Assembly: GCF_019977395.1 (NCBI RefSeq)
Contig: NZ_AP024660.1
Coordinates: forward strand, 434,001 to 498,000
Direction: 5' to 3'
Source: Arthrobacter sp. NicSoilC5
Lineage (GTDB): Bacteria > Actinomycetota > Actinomycetes > Actinomycetales > Micrococcaceae
DNA length: 64,000 nt
In this document: positions 44,967-52,846 of the stretch, in pieces
Layout: each line of letters starts with the position of its first letter
Position numbering within the stretch: position 1 is the first letter of the stretch
Program-made: the position numbers and the translations under genes
The notes under the pieces: model-generated
Told to the model about the DNA's origin: nothing
The model's database searches: none
Seen by the model: only the letters and a program-made list of their open reading frames with translations

Positions 44967-45655
44967 TGCTGAACTTCGTAGATTCGGTCCAGGACGCCGT
45001 CGCCGGCATCAAGGACGGCTCCACCGTGATGATCGGCGGGTTCGGCAACGCCGGCCAGCCGTTCGAACTGATCGACGCGCTGCTGGAGTGCGGCGCCACG
45101 GACCTGACCGTGGTGAACAACAACGCCGGCCAGGGGGATCAGGGCCTGGCCCTGCTGATCAAGGAGGGCCGGGTGAAGAAGATGATCTGTTCCTTCCCGC
45201 GGCAGTCCGATTCCTGGCATTTCGACGCCAAGTACAAGGCCGGCGAGATCGAGCTCGAACTCGTCCCGCAGGGCAACCTCGCCGAACGCATCCGCGCCGC
45301 GGGGGCCGGGATCGGCGGGTTCTTCACCCCCACCGGCTACGGCACCATGCTCGCCGAGGGCAAGGAAACCCGGATCATCGACGGCCGCGGCCACGTGTTC
45401 GAAACCCCCATCCACGCCGACGTCGCCCTCATCAAGGCCCTGAAGGCTGACGGCAAGGGCAACCTCGTCTACCGCAAGACCGCCCGGAACTTTGGCCCCA
45501 TCATGGCAGCGGCCGCGAAGCACACCATCGTCCAGGTCTCCGGGATCGTGCCCACCGGGGCGCTGGACCCGGAGAACGTGGTCACCCCGGGCATCTACGT
45601 CAACAGCATCGTCAAAGTTGCCGGGAGCGGCAGCACAGCAGGAAAGGCGGCCTGA
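44966..45655 (+). CDS. pcaI: 3-oxoadipate CoA-transferase subunit A
   Basis: A 229-residue alpha subunit of a class I CoA-transferase: VMIGGFGNAGQPFELIDALLE (oxyanion GGFG motif), NNNAGQGDQGLALLIKEGRVKKMICSFPR, and GGFFTPTGYGTMLAEGKE. With PcaJ it moves CoA from succinyl-CoA to beta-ketoadipate. ATG 44966 overlaps the thiolase stop by one base; GGAAAGGAC precedes it. Confidence 0.92.
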   Translation: MLNFVDSVQDAVAGIKDGSTVMIGGFGNAGQPFELIDALLECGATDLTVVNNNAGQGDQGLALLIKEGRVKKMICSFPRQSDSWHFDAKYKAGEIELELVPQGNLAERIRAAGAGIGGFFTPTGYGTMLAEGKETRIIDGRGHVFETPIHADVALIKALKADGKGNLVYRKTARNFGPIMAAAAKHTIVQVSGIVPTGALDPENVVTPGIYVNSIVKVAGSGSTAGKAA

Positions 45656-45656
45656 C

Positions 45657-46352
45657 ATGAGCGTGCAGTCCAACGAAAAGTCCCTCCAGACCTCGGCGAC
45701 GCCCCTGGGCCGGGATGACCTGGCCCGGCTGGTGGCAAAGGACATCGCCCCCGGGTCCTTCGTGAACCTCGGCATCGGCCAGCCCACCCTGGTGTCCAAC
45801 TACCTCACCGAGGACCAGAACATCACCCTCCACACGGAGAACGGGATGCTGGGCATGGGCCCGGAAGCCAAGGGCGACGAGATCGACGAGGACCTGATCA
45901 ACGCCGGCAAGATCCCCGTCACCGAACTCCCGGGCGCGTCCTACTTCCACCACGCCGACTCGTTCGCGATCATGCGCGGCGGGCACCTGGACATCTGCGT
46001 CCTGGGCGCCTTCCAGGTCTCCGCCACCGGCGACCTCGCCAACTGGCACACCGGCGCACCCGGGGCGATTCCCGCCGTCGGCGGTGCCATGGACCTGGCC
46101 ACCGGCGCCAAGGACGTCTTCGTGATGATGACCCTCCTGACCCGCGAAGGCGCATCCAAGATCGTGGACGCCTGCACCTACCCCATCACCGGCGTCGGCT
46201 GCGTCACCCGCGTCTACACGGACAAAGCCATCTTCCTCACCGGCCCGGACGGCGTCACCGTCCGCGAAACCTTCGGCTGCACCCTCGAGGAACTCCAGGA
46301 CCTGGTACCCGTCCCGCTCAAGGCCACGCCCGGTGCCATGGATCAAAGGTAA
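45657..46352 (+). CDS. pcaJ: 3-oxoadipate CoA-transferase subunit B
   Basis: A 231-residue beta subunit: LVAKDIAPGSFVNLGIGQPTLVSNYL, the catalytic glutamate in LHTENGMLGMGP (about 63), GGHLDICVLGAFQVS and ASKIVDACTYPITGVGCVTRVYTD. One base after the pcaI stop, with GGAAAGGCGG upstream of ATG 45657. Last gene of the plus-strand operon of the hydroxyquinol locus. The frame is open further upstream, but that is overlap with pcaI. Confidence 0.92.
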   Translation: MSVQSNEKSLQTSATPLGRDDLARLVAKDIAPGSFVNLGIGQPTLVSNYLTEDQNITLHTENGMLGMGPEAKGDEIDEDLINAGKIPVTELPGASYFHHADSFAIMRGGHLDICVLGAFQVSATGDLANWHTGAPGAIPAVGGAMDLATGAKDVFVMMTLLTREGASKIVDACTYPITGVGCVTRVYTDKAIFLTGPDGVTVRETFGCTLEELQDLVPVPLKATPGAMDQR

Positions 46353-46533
46353 CGCCGGCAGACAACGATAGGTCGCTCCTCCCGGTCTTCTGGAATGGGC
46401 ACGGTGTGCTTGGATACCAAACTTTCCGTTGAGCAGCGTCACAACCACTCAACTGACGGCCGAGCCGGAAGGGGAGCGGCCCACCTTAGCTTGACGCCGT
46501 TAAACGCACTCAACCGACGAAGACCTGCCAGGG

Positions 46534-47886
46534 CTAGAAGCTGAAATCCTCGTGGTGGAGTTGCCTCCGCGGAACGCCGGCCTGCCTTAGAGCCAATGTC
46601 GCGGCGGAGGAGAGTCGTGGTGAGGCGCACATGTAGACGTCTCGGGTGGCAAGGTCCGGGACCATAGCCAGCAGGTTTTGCGCTGACATCGCGTTCCGCG
46701 GGTCGGAGGCAGATCCGGTCAGGAAGATCAGTTGCGCCCCGCGCTGCCGAGCGATGTGCTCGAGCTCGTCGCGGAAGAGAATCTCTTCCACGGAGGAGGC
46801 CCGATACAGCAGGGTCAGTTCCCGTCCGTGGACCGGGAGTGTCTCGAAGAGGGCCCTCATAGGGGTGATTCCCACCCCGCCACCGATTAGAAGGACTCCC
46901 CGGCCTTCGCGTCGCTCATTCGTCATGGCACCATACGGGCCCGCGCCGAGGACCCTTGTTCCGGGTTTCACGGCGTGAATGAGGCGGGTGCCGTCGCCTA
47001 CCGCCTTGACGGTTATCCGGAGGAATTGGGGGTGCGGCGGCGCTGACAGCGAGAAGGGGTGGGAAGACAGCCAGAGGGGTCCAGCCAGGAATCGCCACCG
47101 AAAGAATTGGCCGGATTCGGCGTTGAGTTCTTCGAGGTGGCGGCCTCGAAGGATGATGCTGACCACGCCTGCTCCCTCGTGGACGATGTGATCTACGCGC
47201 AGCCGGTGCCGCCACATCTGCGTGAGCGGGGCAAGCACCCGGTACCGGAGTACCAGCCCGAAACTTAGGGTGTAGAGCAGGCTCCATGCGATCTGTACGA
47301 GGGGCATCCCCGCCAGGTCCGGGCCTGCCAGTTCGTGGGCGAAGGACAGCGCGATGGCCACGTAAGTGAGGAGATGCACTAAGTGCCAGGACTCGTACTG
47401 CATCCTGCGCCGCACGTTTCGCGTAGACACGTAGCCGACTCCGATGAACAGCAATGTTCCGGCTGTGGCAGTAACAAGTCCGGGCATCCGAAGAACGTCC
47501 ACTGTGGCCGCACTCAACGGGATCCGTTGAACCATTGACCAGGCCACGGTCGCGGCTACGCCGTGAATGAGCATCAGCACGAAGATGGCCCTGCCGCCCA
47601 AGCCGTGCCATCGGGATAGCCGGTCAGCACCGACTCCACGTTCCAGCCCAGGTGCGCGTGACATCAGGCCCATCATGACGGTGACACCGTAGCCGGCCAA
47701 CAGTCCGGACATGTGGGCCACCAGGGGAAGGTTGAACTGCACCGGATGGGGGGCCTTGATCACTCCCAGGGCCATGACTGCGACCGCACCGGCCATAATC
47801 AGCCACAGCGCCAGGGCAGGTGAGACGCTCCCGGACGCCCCCGCTTCTGACCGGGCAGCTCCGGGATGGTCGGCTGTTGCTGTCAT
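46534..47886 (-). CDS. Ferric-reductase-like transmembrane flavoprotein (ferredoxin reductase domain)
   Basis: A 450-residue protein. The N-terminal half has about six transmembrane helices with histidines suited to heme (RWHGLGGRAIFVLMLIHG; YESWHLVHLLTYVAIALSFAHEL). The C-terminal half is a ferredoxin-NADP reductase fold: FAD motif HPFSLS, NAD(P) motif GVLLIGGGVGITPMRALFE and the end YMCASPRLSSAAT. It should pass electrons from NAD(P)H through FAD and heme across the membrane. It is cotranscribed with a small membrane protein and a secreted PepSY-like repeat protein, a grouping seen in actinobacterial extracellular reductase systems. Confidence 0.85.
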   Translation of the reverse strand: MTATADHPGAARSEAGASGSVSPALALWLIMAGAVAVMALGVIKAPHPVQFNLPLVAHMSGLLAGYGVTVMMGLMSRAPGLERGVGADRLSRWHGLGGRAIFVLMLIHGVAATVAWSMVQRIPLSAATVDVLRMPGLVTATAGTLLFIGVGYVSTRNVRRRMQYESWHLVHLLTYVAIALSFAHELAGPDLAGMPLVQIAWSLLYTLSFGLVLRYRVLAPLTQMWRHRLRVDHIVHEGAGVVSIILRGRHLEELNAESGQFFRWRFLAGPLWLSSHPFSLSAPPHPQFLRITVKAVGDGTRLIHAVKPGTRVLGAGPYGAMTNERREGRGVLLIGGGVGITPMRALFETLPVHGRELTLLYRASSVEEILFRDELEHIARQRGAQLIFLTGSASDPRNAMSAQNLLAMVPDLATRDVYMCASPRLSSAATLALRQAGVPRRQLHHEDFSF

Positions 47887-47946
47887 CGTTTTTCCTTTGT
47901 GGCAGCCAAGCGGCGCCGGTAAGTCATCAAATAGCTATGAGGAGTC

Positions 47947-48240
47947 CTAGCGCCTTCCTCTGTTGCCGCCAGGCGTCGTCGCACCCCTGGCGGGCCCGGT
48001 CCGTCCTTGTTGATTCGGGGTGGCCGCCGCGGCAGGTCCGACTGTATCGGCGGCCATAACGGTGGTCTGGACGGGGGAGACGGCGGGCCCGTTCAGGCCC
48101 AGCTGCACGCCGATAATCACGGCTGCGGCGACGATGGCGGCGGATAGCACCTTCTGGAACCATCCCCAGGCAGCAGCGCGGTTCCCTGTTGGACGCCGGG
48201 CGGCGATGTGTTGGGTGCCGGCAGGTGCGGTGCTATTCAT
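47947..48240 (-). CDS. Small membrane-anchored protein with Pro/Gly/Arg-rich tail
   Basis: A 97-residue protein: cytosolic N-terminus with TAARRPTGNRAAAWGW-like basic residues, one transmembrane segment (VLSAAIVAAAVIIGVQLGL, about 32-50) and a short low-complexity tail ending in GGNRGRR. Not recognised. Between the reductase and the repeat protein on the same strand, so possibly part of the same membrane system. Confidence 0.55.
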   Translation of the reverse strand: MNSTAPAGTQHIAARRPTGNRAAAWGWFQKVLSAAIVAAAVIIGVQLGLNGPAVSPVQTTVMAADTVGPAAAATPNQQGRTGPARGATTPGGNRGRR

Positions 48241-48475
48241 GGCGCGAATGTTTCGGTAATGGGGGCATGGGCGGTGGAGCGCCCGCGGTCTGTCATCGGC
48301 GGGACCAGCGGGAGTTTGACGGCGGTCATCAGCGTCTTTCTTGTGCGAGGGCCGGCAGGGATTACCTCAAACGACGGGCCCTGGACATGAATGAAGGTCG
48401 ATTCAGCTTTGAGGTGACGTTGTTGTTCGGGCGGACGCCGGTGGTCAGCGTCCGCCCGAAGAAGCACGCTTCGGC

Positions 48476-49315
48476 TCAGTGGCCGCCGGTTTCGGTGGCG
48501 GTGATGGTGAAGTTGGTGTCGAGCTTGACGGTGGCGTGGGTGTTGTCGGATTTGGTGATGTGGGCTTCGTAGGCGGCGGAGCCGTCGTCTTCGGTGGTCA
48601 TGGCATCGATGGTGGCGCCGGCGTTGGCGGCCAGGACGGCGGCCTTGACCTTGTCCGCGGTGTCCCCGGTGAGGGCTGTTTCGTTTCCATCGTGTCCATG
48701 GCCGCCAGGGCCACCGCCAGGGCCGCCGGTTTCGGTGGCGGTGATGGTGAAGTTGGTGTCGAGCTTGACGGTGGCGTGGGTGTTGTCGGATTTGGTGATG
48801 TGGGCTTCGTAGGCGGCGGAGCCGTCGTCTTCGGTGGTCATGGCATCGATGGTGGCGCCGGCGTTGGCGGCCAGGACGGCGGCCTTGACCTTGTCCGCGG
48901 TGTCCCCGGTGAGGGCTGTTTCGTTTCCATCGTGTCCATGGCCGCCACGGCCACCGCCAGGGCCGCCGGTTTCGGTGGCGGTGATGGTGAAGTTGGTGTC
49001 GAGCTTGACGGTGGCGTGGGTGTTGTCGGACTTGGTGATGTGGGCTTCGTAGGCGGCGGAGCCGTCGTCTTCGGTGGTCATGGCATCGATGGTGGCGCCG
49101 GCATTGGCGGCCAGGACGGCGGCCTTGACCTTGTCCGCGGTGTCCCCGGTGAGGGCTGTTTCGTTTCCATGGGCGGCACCGGCTTGGGCGGTGCTGGACG
49201 GGCTGGGCGCCGTGGTGGCAGCGTTGGCCGGCAGTGCGGCTGCAGTGAGGGCGCCGCCTCCGATCAGTGCACCGACAAGGCTGGCCCCTGCCGCGATTCT
49301 CCGGACGTTCTTCAT
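48476..49315 (-). CDS. Secreted protein of three near-identical PepSY-like repeats
   Basis: A 279-residue protein with a Sec signal (MKNVRRIAAGASLVGALIGGGALTAAALPANA, cleavage after ANA). Then follow three copies of an 80-residue unit beginning ETALTGDTADKVKAAVLAANAG and ending VKLDTNFTITATETGG, separated by Gly/His linkers (GHGHDG). The unit matches the PepSY pattern (helix, then DDGSAAYEAHI and VKLD strands). AAGGAG precedes ATG 49315. The DNA units are almost identical, so copy number can change by recombination. It lies at the head of the reductase gene group; the role may be binding or modulating at the cell surface. Confidence 0.85.
   Translation of the reverse strand: MKNVRRIAAGASLVGALIGGGALTAAALPANAATTAPSPSSTAQAGAAHGNETALTGDTADKVKAAVLAANAGATIDAMTTEDDGSAAYEAHITKSDNTHATVKLDTNFTITATETGGPGGGRGGHGHDGNETALTGDTADKVKAAVLAANAGATIDAMTTEDDGSAAYEAHITKSDNTHATVKLDTNFTITATETGGPGGGPGGHGHDGNETALTGDTADKVKAAVLAANAGATIDAMTTEDDGSAAYEAHITKSDNTHATVKLDTNFTITATETGGH
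48479..49195. repeat. Three tandem 240-base repeats inside the PepSY-like gene
   Basis: The pattern returns at exactly 240-base spacing (48481, 48721, 48961), differing at only a few positions (for example GATTTGG versus GACTTGG at 49030, and CCACGG versus CCAGGG). Recent duplication or gene conversion within the gene is the likely origin. Confidence 0.92.
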
Positions 49316-49659
49316 CAGTTTTCTCCTTGTTGATGCCACTCCGTATTTCGAAGTTGTTCCAATCCTGCGGGGGCGCGCTGTCCAGGTCCTTTCCCTCTCC
49401 TGTGGGTGAACTGTGAGCTGTTTCAGGGCTGCTCCACAAAATTTGAAACCACCATTGCTGCCCGGCAGGATCGATTCACTGCCAGCCCGCACCCTAGACA
49501 GCCGTCGACCGCCCATTCGACGACAGGAATCAGCGTCGGGTTAAAAGAGCCGAGAATGGTGATTCTGTTCGCTTGGCAGAAGGTACATGGTGCACCGTCT
49601 GAAGGGGACGAACTCCGAACCTGGACGTGTCCTGGCGAAGGGCTTAGTCGCGACGAATT
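49316..49659. other. Gene-free spacer upstream of the PepSY-like gene
   Basis: About 340 bases hold the promoter side of the repeat-protein gene. No gene is supported. It runs into repeat copy E. Confidence 0.4.
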
Positions 49660-50075
49660 CGGACGGTCCCAGGTGGCCTAAAGACCGTTTGTTGGGGTGT
49701 GGACATTGTCCACACTTTGGCCTTTGGACTGGGGAGGAGATCGCTCGGACCCGCTCGGATTCCGCGTATTTCCGCCACTTCCCCGTGCTTGCAGGGCTGG
49801 ACTGTAGTTCGAGTCCCACCTCGGGCACAGTGTTTCCCCTCGTCAGAGGGATCTTTGCTTTTCCGTGTTGACAAAGCTCGCGGTCGCGTCGCCTGACGGG
49901 TTGGGCCGCGGGCTGTGGCCTGGCCGCCGCGGGGCCAATTCAGGTGTGCGGGGGTGGCGGGTACAGGACCCTGGCCCCTGGGCCTTCCGCCTGCGGGGTG
50001 TGGGTCATTGTGGTTCCTCGTTTCCGGTGCTGTCGGGTGGGCCCGGGGTGGCATATACCCACGCTGCTGACCGGA
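49660..50075 (+). repeat. Dispersed palindromic repeat, copy E (long form)
   Basis: A roughly 415-base copy nearly collinear with copy B: inverted repeat ACGGTC...GACCGT, perfect palindrome GTGTGGACA-T-TGTCCACAC at 49697-49715, CTTTGGACTGGGGAGGAGAT, the tail TTCGAGTCCCACCTCGGGCA, the CTCGTCAGAG and ACAAAGCT blocks, and GTGCTGTCGGGTGGGCCC at the end. The palindrome centre differs from copy B (T versus G) while both arms are kept. It ends exactly where an IclR pseudogene begins. Confidence 0.85.
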
Positions 50076-50810
50076 CTGTCCCTGGTGCATCTCGTCTCCG
50101 GCGGCGCCAAGGAGGCTTCAGAGCTGCCGCGCATCACCGGGCCGCCGCTCAGCACGGTGCATCGGCTCCCGCAGGTACTTAAAAGCGAAGGCTACCTCCG
50201 GGACGCACTCGTGGGTCTCGGCCTGGGACCAACCCTGATCGTGCTGGGGTTCAACGCCCTCTCGTCCAACCCGCTGGCCGCCGTCGCAACACCTCATCTG
50301 GACACCCTGGCTGGCCAGGTGCTGGACACCGTGCACATGGCCGTCCCCGATCACGGCTCGGTTCTCTACCTCGTCAAAATTCCCGGCTATCAGTGAGCGG
50401 AGATGCGCTCACGGGTCGGCCTGCGCATGCCTCTGACGCGCACGGGTATCGGTAGGGCAATGTTGTTAACTGATGATCCCGCTGCCTGGGTGCAGCGCTG
50501 GCGCGCGGAGGCACCGGCTGACGACACCGGCGCCCCCGCGCCAGCACTGCAGGCCCCAATGCCGATGATGACTTCGTCGGGTGCATTCACCACTACCGCA
50601 AGGGCGGCTACTCATACGACATGGACGAGAACGAACCGGGGATCCGCTGTGTCGCAGCACCCGTCCGGGACGCTCAGGATCCATCGAGGGGGCCATCAGC
50701 GTCTCGGCAACCCCCTTACAGGCCAGCGCACCGCATGCGGGGAACTCCTTCCCTCGGTGCAGCGCGTTGCCGCCGCCATTTCGGGGGAGAGGGGCTTCAG
50801 GCCGGCGCGC
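50066..50810 (+). pseudogene. IclR-family regulator pseudogene
   Basis: Starting at the end of copy E: LVHLVSGGAKEASELPRITGPPLSTVHRLPQVLKSEGYLRDA (winged helix) and ATPHLDTLAGQVLDTVHMAVPDHGSVLYLVKIPGYQ, then a stop; the match resumes in other frames with MRSRVGLRMPLTRTGIGRAMLL and YRKGGYSYDMDENEPGIRCVAAPVRDA and ISVSATP. Several frameshifts and at least one stop make it non-functional. The start was lost at the repeat junction. Confidence 0.8.
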
Positions 50811-51030
50811 TAGACCGCTTGCGCAAGGACCCGAAACACCCCGCTTGCCCTGGGCGGGGGGCTAACTGGTCGCGTCCTGCCCCGAATCGATTCCCGAGCG
50901 CAGCGAATAGCGAATCTGACCAGGCTGTCGGCTGGCGGCCTGCAAAGGCCTGGCGCGCATCAGGCCCGGCGGCGAGACTGCGGGTGTTGTTGAGCGGTTG
51001 CTCGTTTGCGGGTCGCCGCTGGCGGTGGAA

Positions 51031-51618
51031 CTAGGTCATGGCAGCGCGTGGCGCGCAGGCGCTGGTGATGAGGCGCCGGGCCAGCTCGACGGCGCGTTTT
51101 CCGTACGTGCCACCGTCAAGGACGGACGCGGTGGCGTAGGCCCCATTGAGGACGATGAGGAGTTCTTCGGCGAGCTGGTCGGGTTCGTCGGCGCCAGCCT
51201 CAGCCGCCAAGGAGTAGAACCAGTCTCGGATTTGTTGTTTGTGGGTAACGGCTGCCTGGTGTGCAGGGTGATGGCCTTCTGGAAACTCAGTGTTGGTATT
51301 CAGCATGGGGCATCCCCGGTAGGTGCTGCGGGCGCAGTCCGTGGCGAGTACTTCGAAAATGGCGATGAGCTTGTCCCGTGGGTCCGCGTGTTCCCCGGCG
51401 GTGTTGCGCATGCGCTCGAACCAGGCGTCTGCGCGGCCTTCCACGTAGGCCGTGGCGAGGGCATCCTTGGTGGGGAATTGACGGTAAACGGTGGCGTTGC
51501 CAACGCCGCACTCCTTGATGACCGTATCCATCCCCACTGCCCTGATACCCCGCGTGTAGAACAGGCGCGTGGCCACCTCAAGAATATTGCGGCGGTTTTC
51601 CTCACCCGTTCTGCGCAT
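51031..51618 (-). CDS. TetR-family repressor
   Basis: A 195-residue TetR protein: N-terminal HTH NRRNILEVATRLFYTRGIRAVGMDTVIKECGVGNATVYRQFPTKDALATAYV at about 9-60 and a C-terminal ligand domain with two cysteines (DCARSTYRGCPML). ATG 51618 has GAAGGAG six bases upstream, better than ATG 51633. It is divergent from the NADP-binding oxidoreductase gene and repeats lie in between. Confidence 0.88.
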   Translation of the reverse strand: MRRTGEENRRNILEVATRLFYTRGIRAVGMDTVIKECGVGNATVYRQFPTKDALATAYVEGRADAWFERMRNTAGEHADPRDKLIAIFEVLATDCARSTYRGCPMLNTNTEFPEGHHPAHQAAVTHKQQIRDWFYSLAAEAGADEPDQLAEELLIVLNGAYATASVLDGGTYGKRAVELARRLITSACAPRAAMT

Positions 51619-51662
51619 CGCACACTCCTTCAATTCCTACGTTGCCTGATCCTAGTTTGACA

Positions 51663-51702
51663 GACGGAACGATCCGTCACAAACTTGAGAACGATCCGTC
51701 AC
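51663..51702. promoter_or_regulatory. TetR operator: two direct AACGATCCGTCAC repeats
   Basis: AACGATCCGTCAC occurs at 51668-51680 and 51690-51702, spaced 22 bases (about two helical turns). The first is part of the inverted repeat GACGG-6 bases-CCGTC (51663-51678). The position between TetR and its divergent target fits an operator. Confidence 0.7.
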
Positions 51703-51745
51703 GTAGGGTCTCGTGCCCTGAACCTTAAAACACCGGGAGAACATC

Positions 51746-52423
51746 ATGAAGACAGCAGTCCTTGGAACCGGAATGGTCGGCCGCACCATCGCGGCACGGT
51801 TGGCCGAGCTGGGCCACTCAGTCACCGTAGGCACCCGCGATGCCGAAGCTACGCTGGCCCGCGTTGACGCGGACGCCATGGGCACCCCGCCCTTCGCCAC
51901 ATGGGCTGCAGAAAACCCGGGCATCAATGTCGCGAGCTTCGCTGACGCCGCCCTGGGGGCGGAACTCATCGTCAACGCCACCAACGGCGGCGCATCCCTC
52001 GAAGTGCTGGGCGCGGCAGGGGAGGAAAACCTCGAAGGCAAGATCATTCTCGACATCGCCAACCCACTCGACTTCAGCAACGGCATGCCCCCAACCCTGT
52101 TCGTCAAAGACACCGACTCCCTGGGCGAGCAGATCCAACGCGCCTTCCCCGGAGCCCGCGTAGTGAAGTCCCTCAACACGATGAACGCCGACCTGATGGC
52201 CCGCCCGGGACAGCTCTCCGATCCCGGCACGGTCTTCGTTTCCGGCAACGATGCCGAGGCCAAGACCATCGTCAGCGGCCTGTTGAAGGACTTTGGCCAC
52301 CAGGATGTCATCGACCTCGGCGACATCACCACAGCCCGCGGAACCGAAATGCTCCTGCCCGTCTGGCTCCGCCTCTGGGGCGCCCTCGGAACACCGGCAT
52401 TCAACTTCAAAATCGTGCGCTGA
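51746..52423 (+). CDS. NADP-dependent oxidoreductase, F420-NADP-oxidoreductase/ketopantoate-like Rossmann protein
   Basis: A 225-residue protein with N-terminal Rossmann motif MKTAVLGTGMVGRTIAARLAELGHSVTVGTRD, then LIVNATNGGASLEVL, DIANPLDF and VVKSLNTMNADLM, the pattern of NADP oxidoreductase, coenzyme F420-dependent (NPD) family. These act on small carbonyls or on F420. It is under the divergent TetR gene; a role in detoxifying an inducer is possible. Good ribosome site GGGAGAACATC. Confidence 0.82.
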   Translation: MKTAVLGTGMVGRTIAARLAELGHSVTVGTRDAEATLARVDADAMGTPPFATWAAENPGINVASFADAALGAELIVNATNGGASLEVLGAAGEENLEGKIILDIANPLDFSNGMPPTLFVKDTDSLGEQIQRAFPGARVVKSLNTMNADLMARPGQLSDPGTVFVSGNDAEAKTIVSGLLKDFGHQDVIDLGDITTARGTEMLLPVWLRLWGALGTPAFNFKIVR

Positions 52424-52496
52424 CCGGCAACACCGTCGCGCCCCGTCCTACGGGCTGCTGACCACTCTCCTGCACCGACGAAAGGCACCGTCACCA

Positions 52497-52846
52497 TGAA
52501 AGCCGCCTCGACATCGAAAACCACCACTGCCAACTCGCAGGAATGGAGAACAAGGCGGCCCCGCTGCTTCAGGGCTACATCGACAAAGGGCGGATGGGCG
52601 TCAAGAGCGGCCGCGGGTTCTACAGCGACTACGCCGATCCGGCCACCGGCGAAATCCTTGAAGGTGCGGCCAGCGGTGAGCTCCTGGTGGGCGGCCTGGG
52701 ACGAGGACGGCGCACCGCCGGTCGAGGGAGCAAGACCCGAGGTACCCGAAGCAGTATTTGAAGAAATGATGCAGTTCATGGAGCGGGGCCTTGCTCCTGA
52801 CGCCGCCACCATAACCACCCCGCCCCAGGAAGGGACGTTGCCATGA
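52497..52846 (+). pseudogene. 3-hydroxyacyl-CoA dehydrogenase C-terminal remnant
   Basis: One frame gives MENKAAPLLQGYIDKGRMGVKSGRGFYSDY, the C-terminal signature of 3-hydroxyacyl-CoA dehydrogenases (GKKGVKSGRGFY pattern). It soon shifts frame, and another frame continues to the stop at 52846. The Rossmann half is gone. The last bases overlap the hydrolase start codon (ATGA), a vestige of a former operon. Confidence 0.65.

Noticed and set aside
48479..49195. CRISPR-like or satellite array
   Set aside because: The 240-base units have no spacers and are in-frame protein repeats.
48237..49439. Arg/His-rich repetitive protein on the minus strand
   Set aside because: It is an out-of-frame reading of the three 240-base PepSY-like repeats; the real gene in another frame has a signal peptide and ribosome site.
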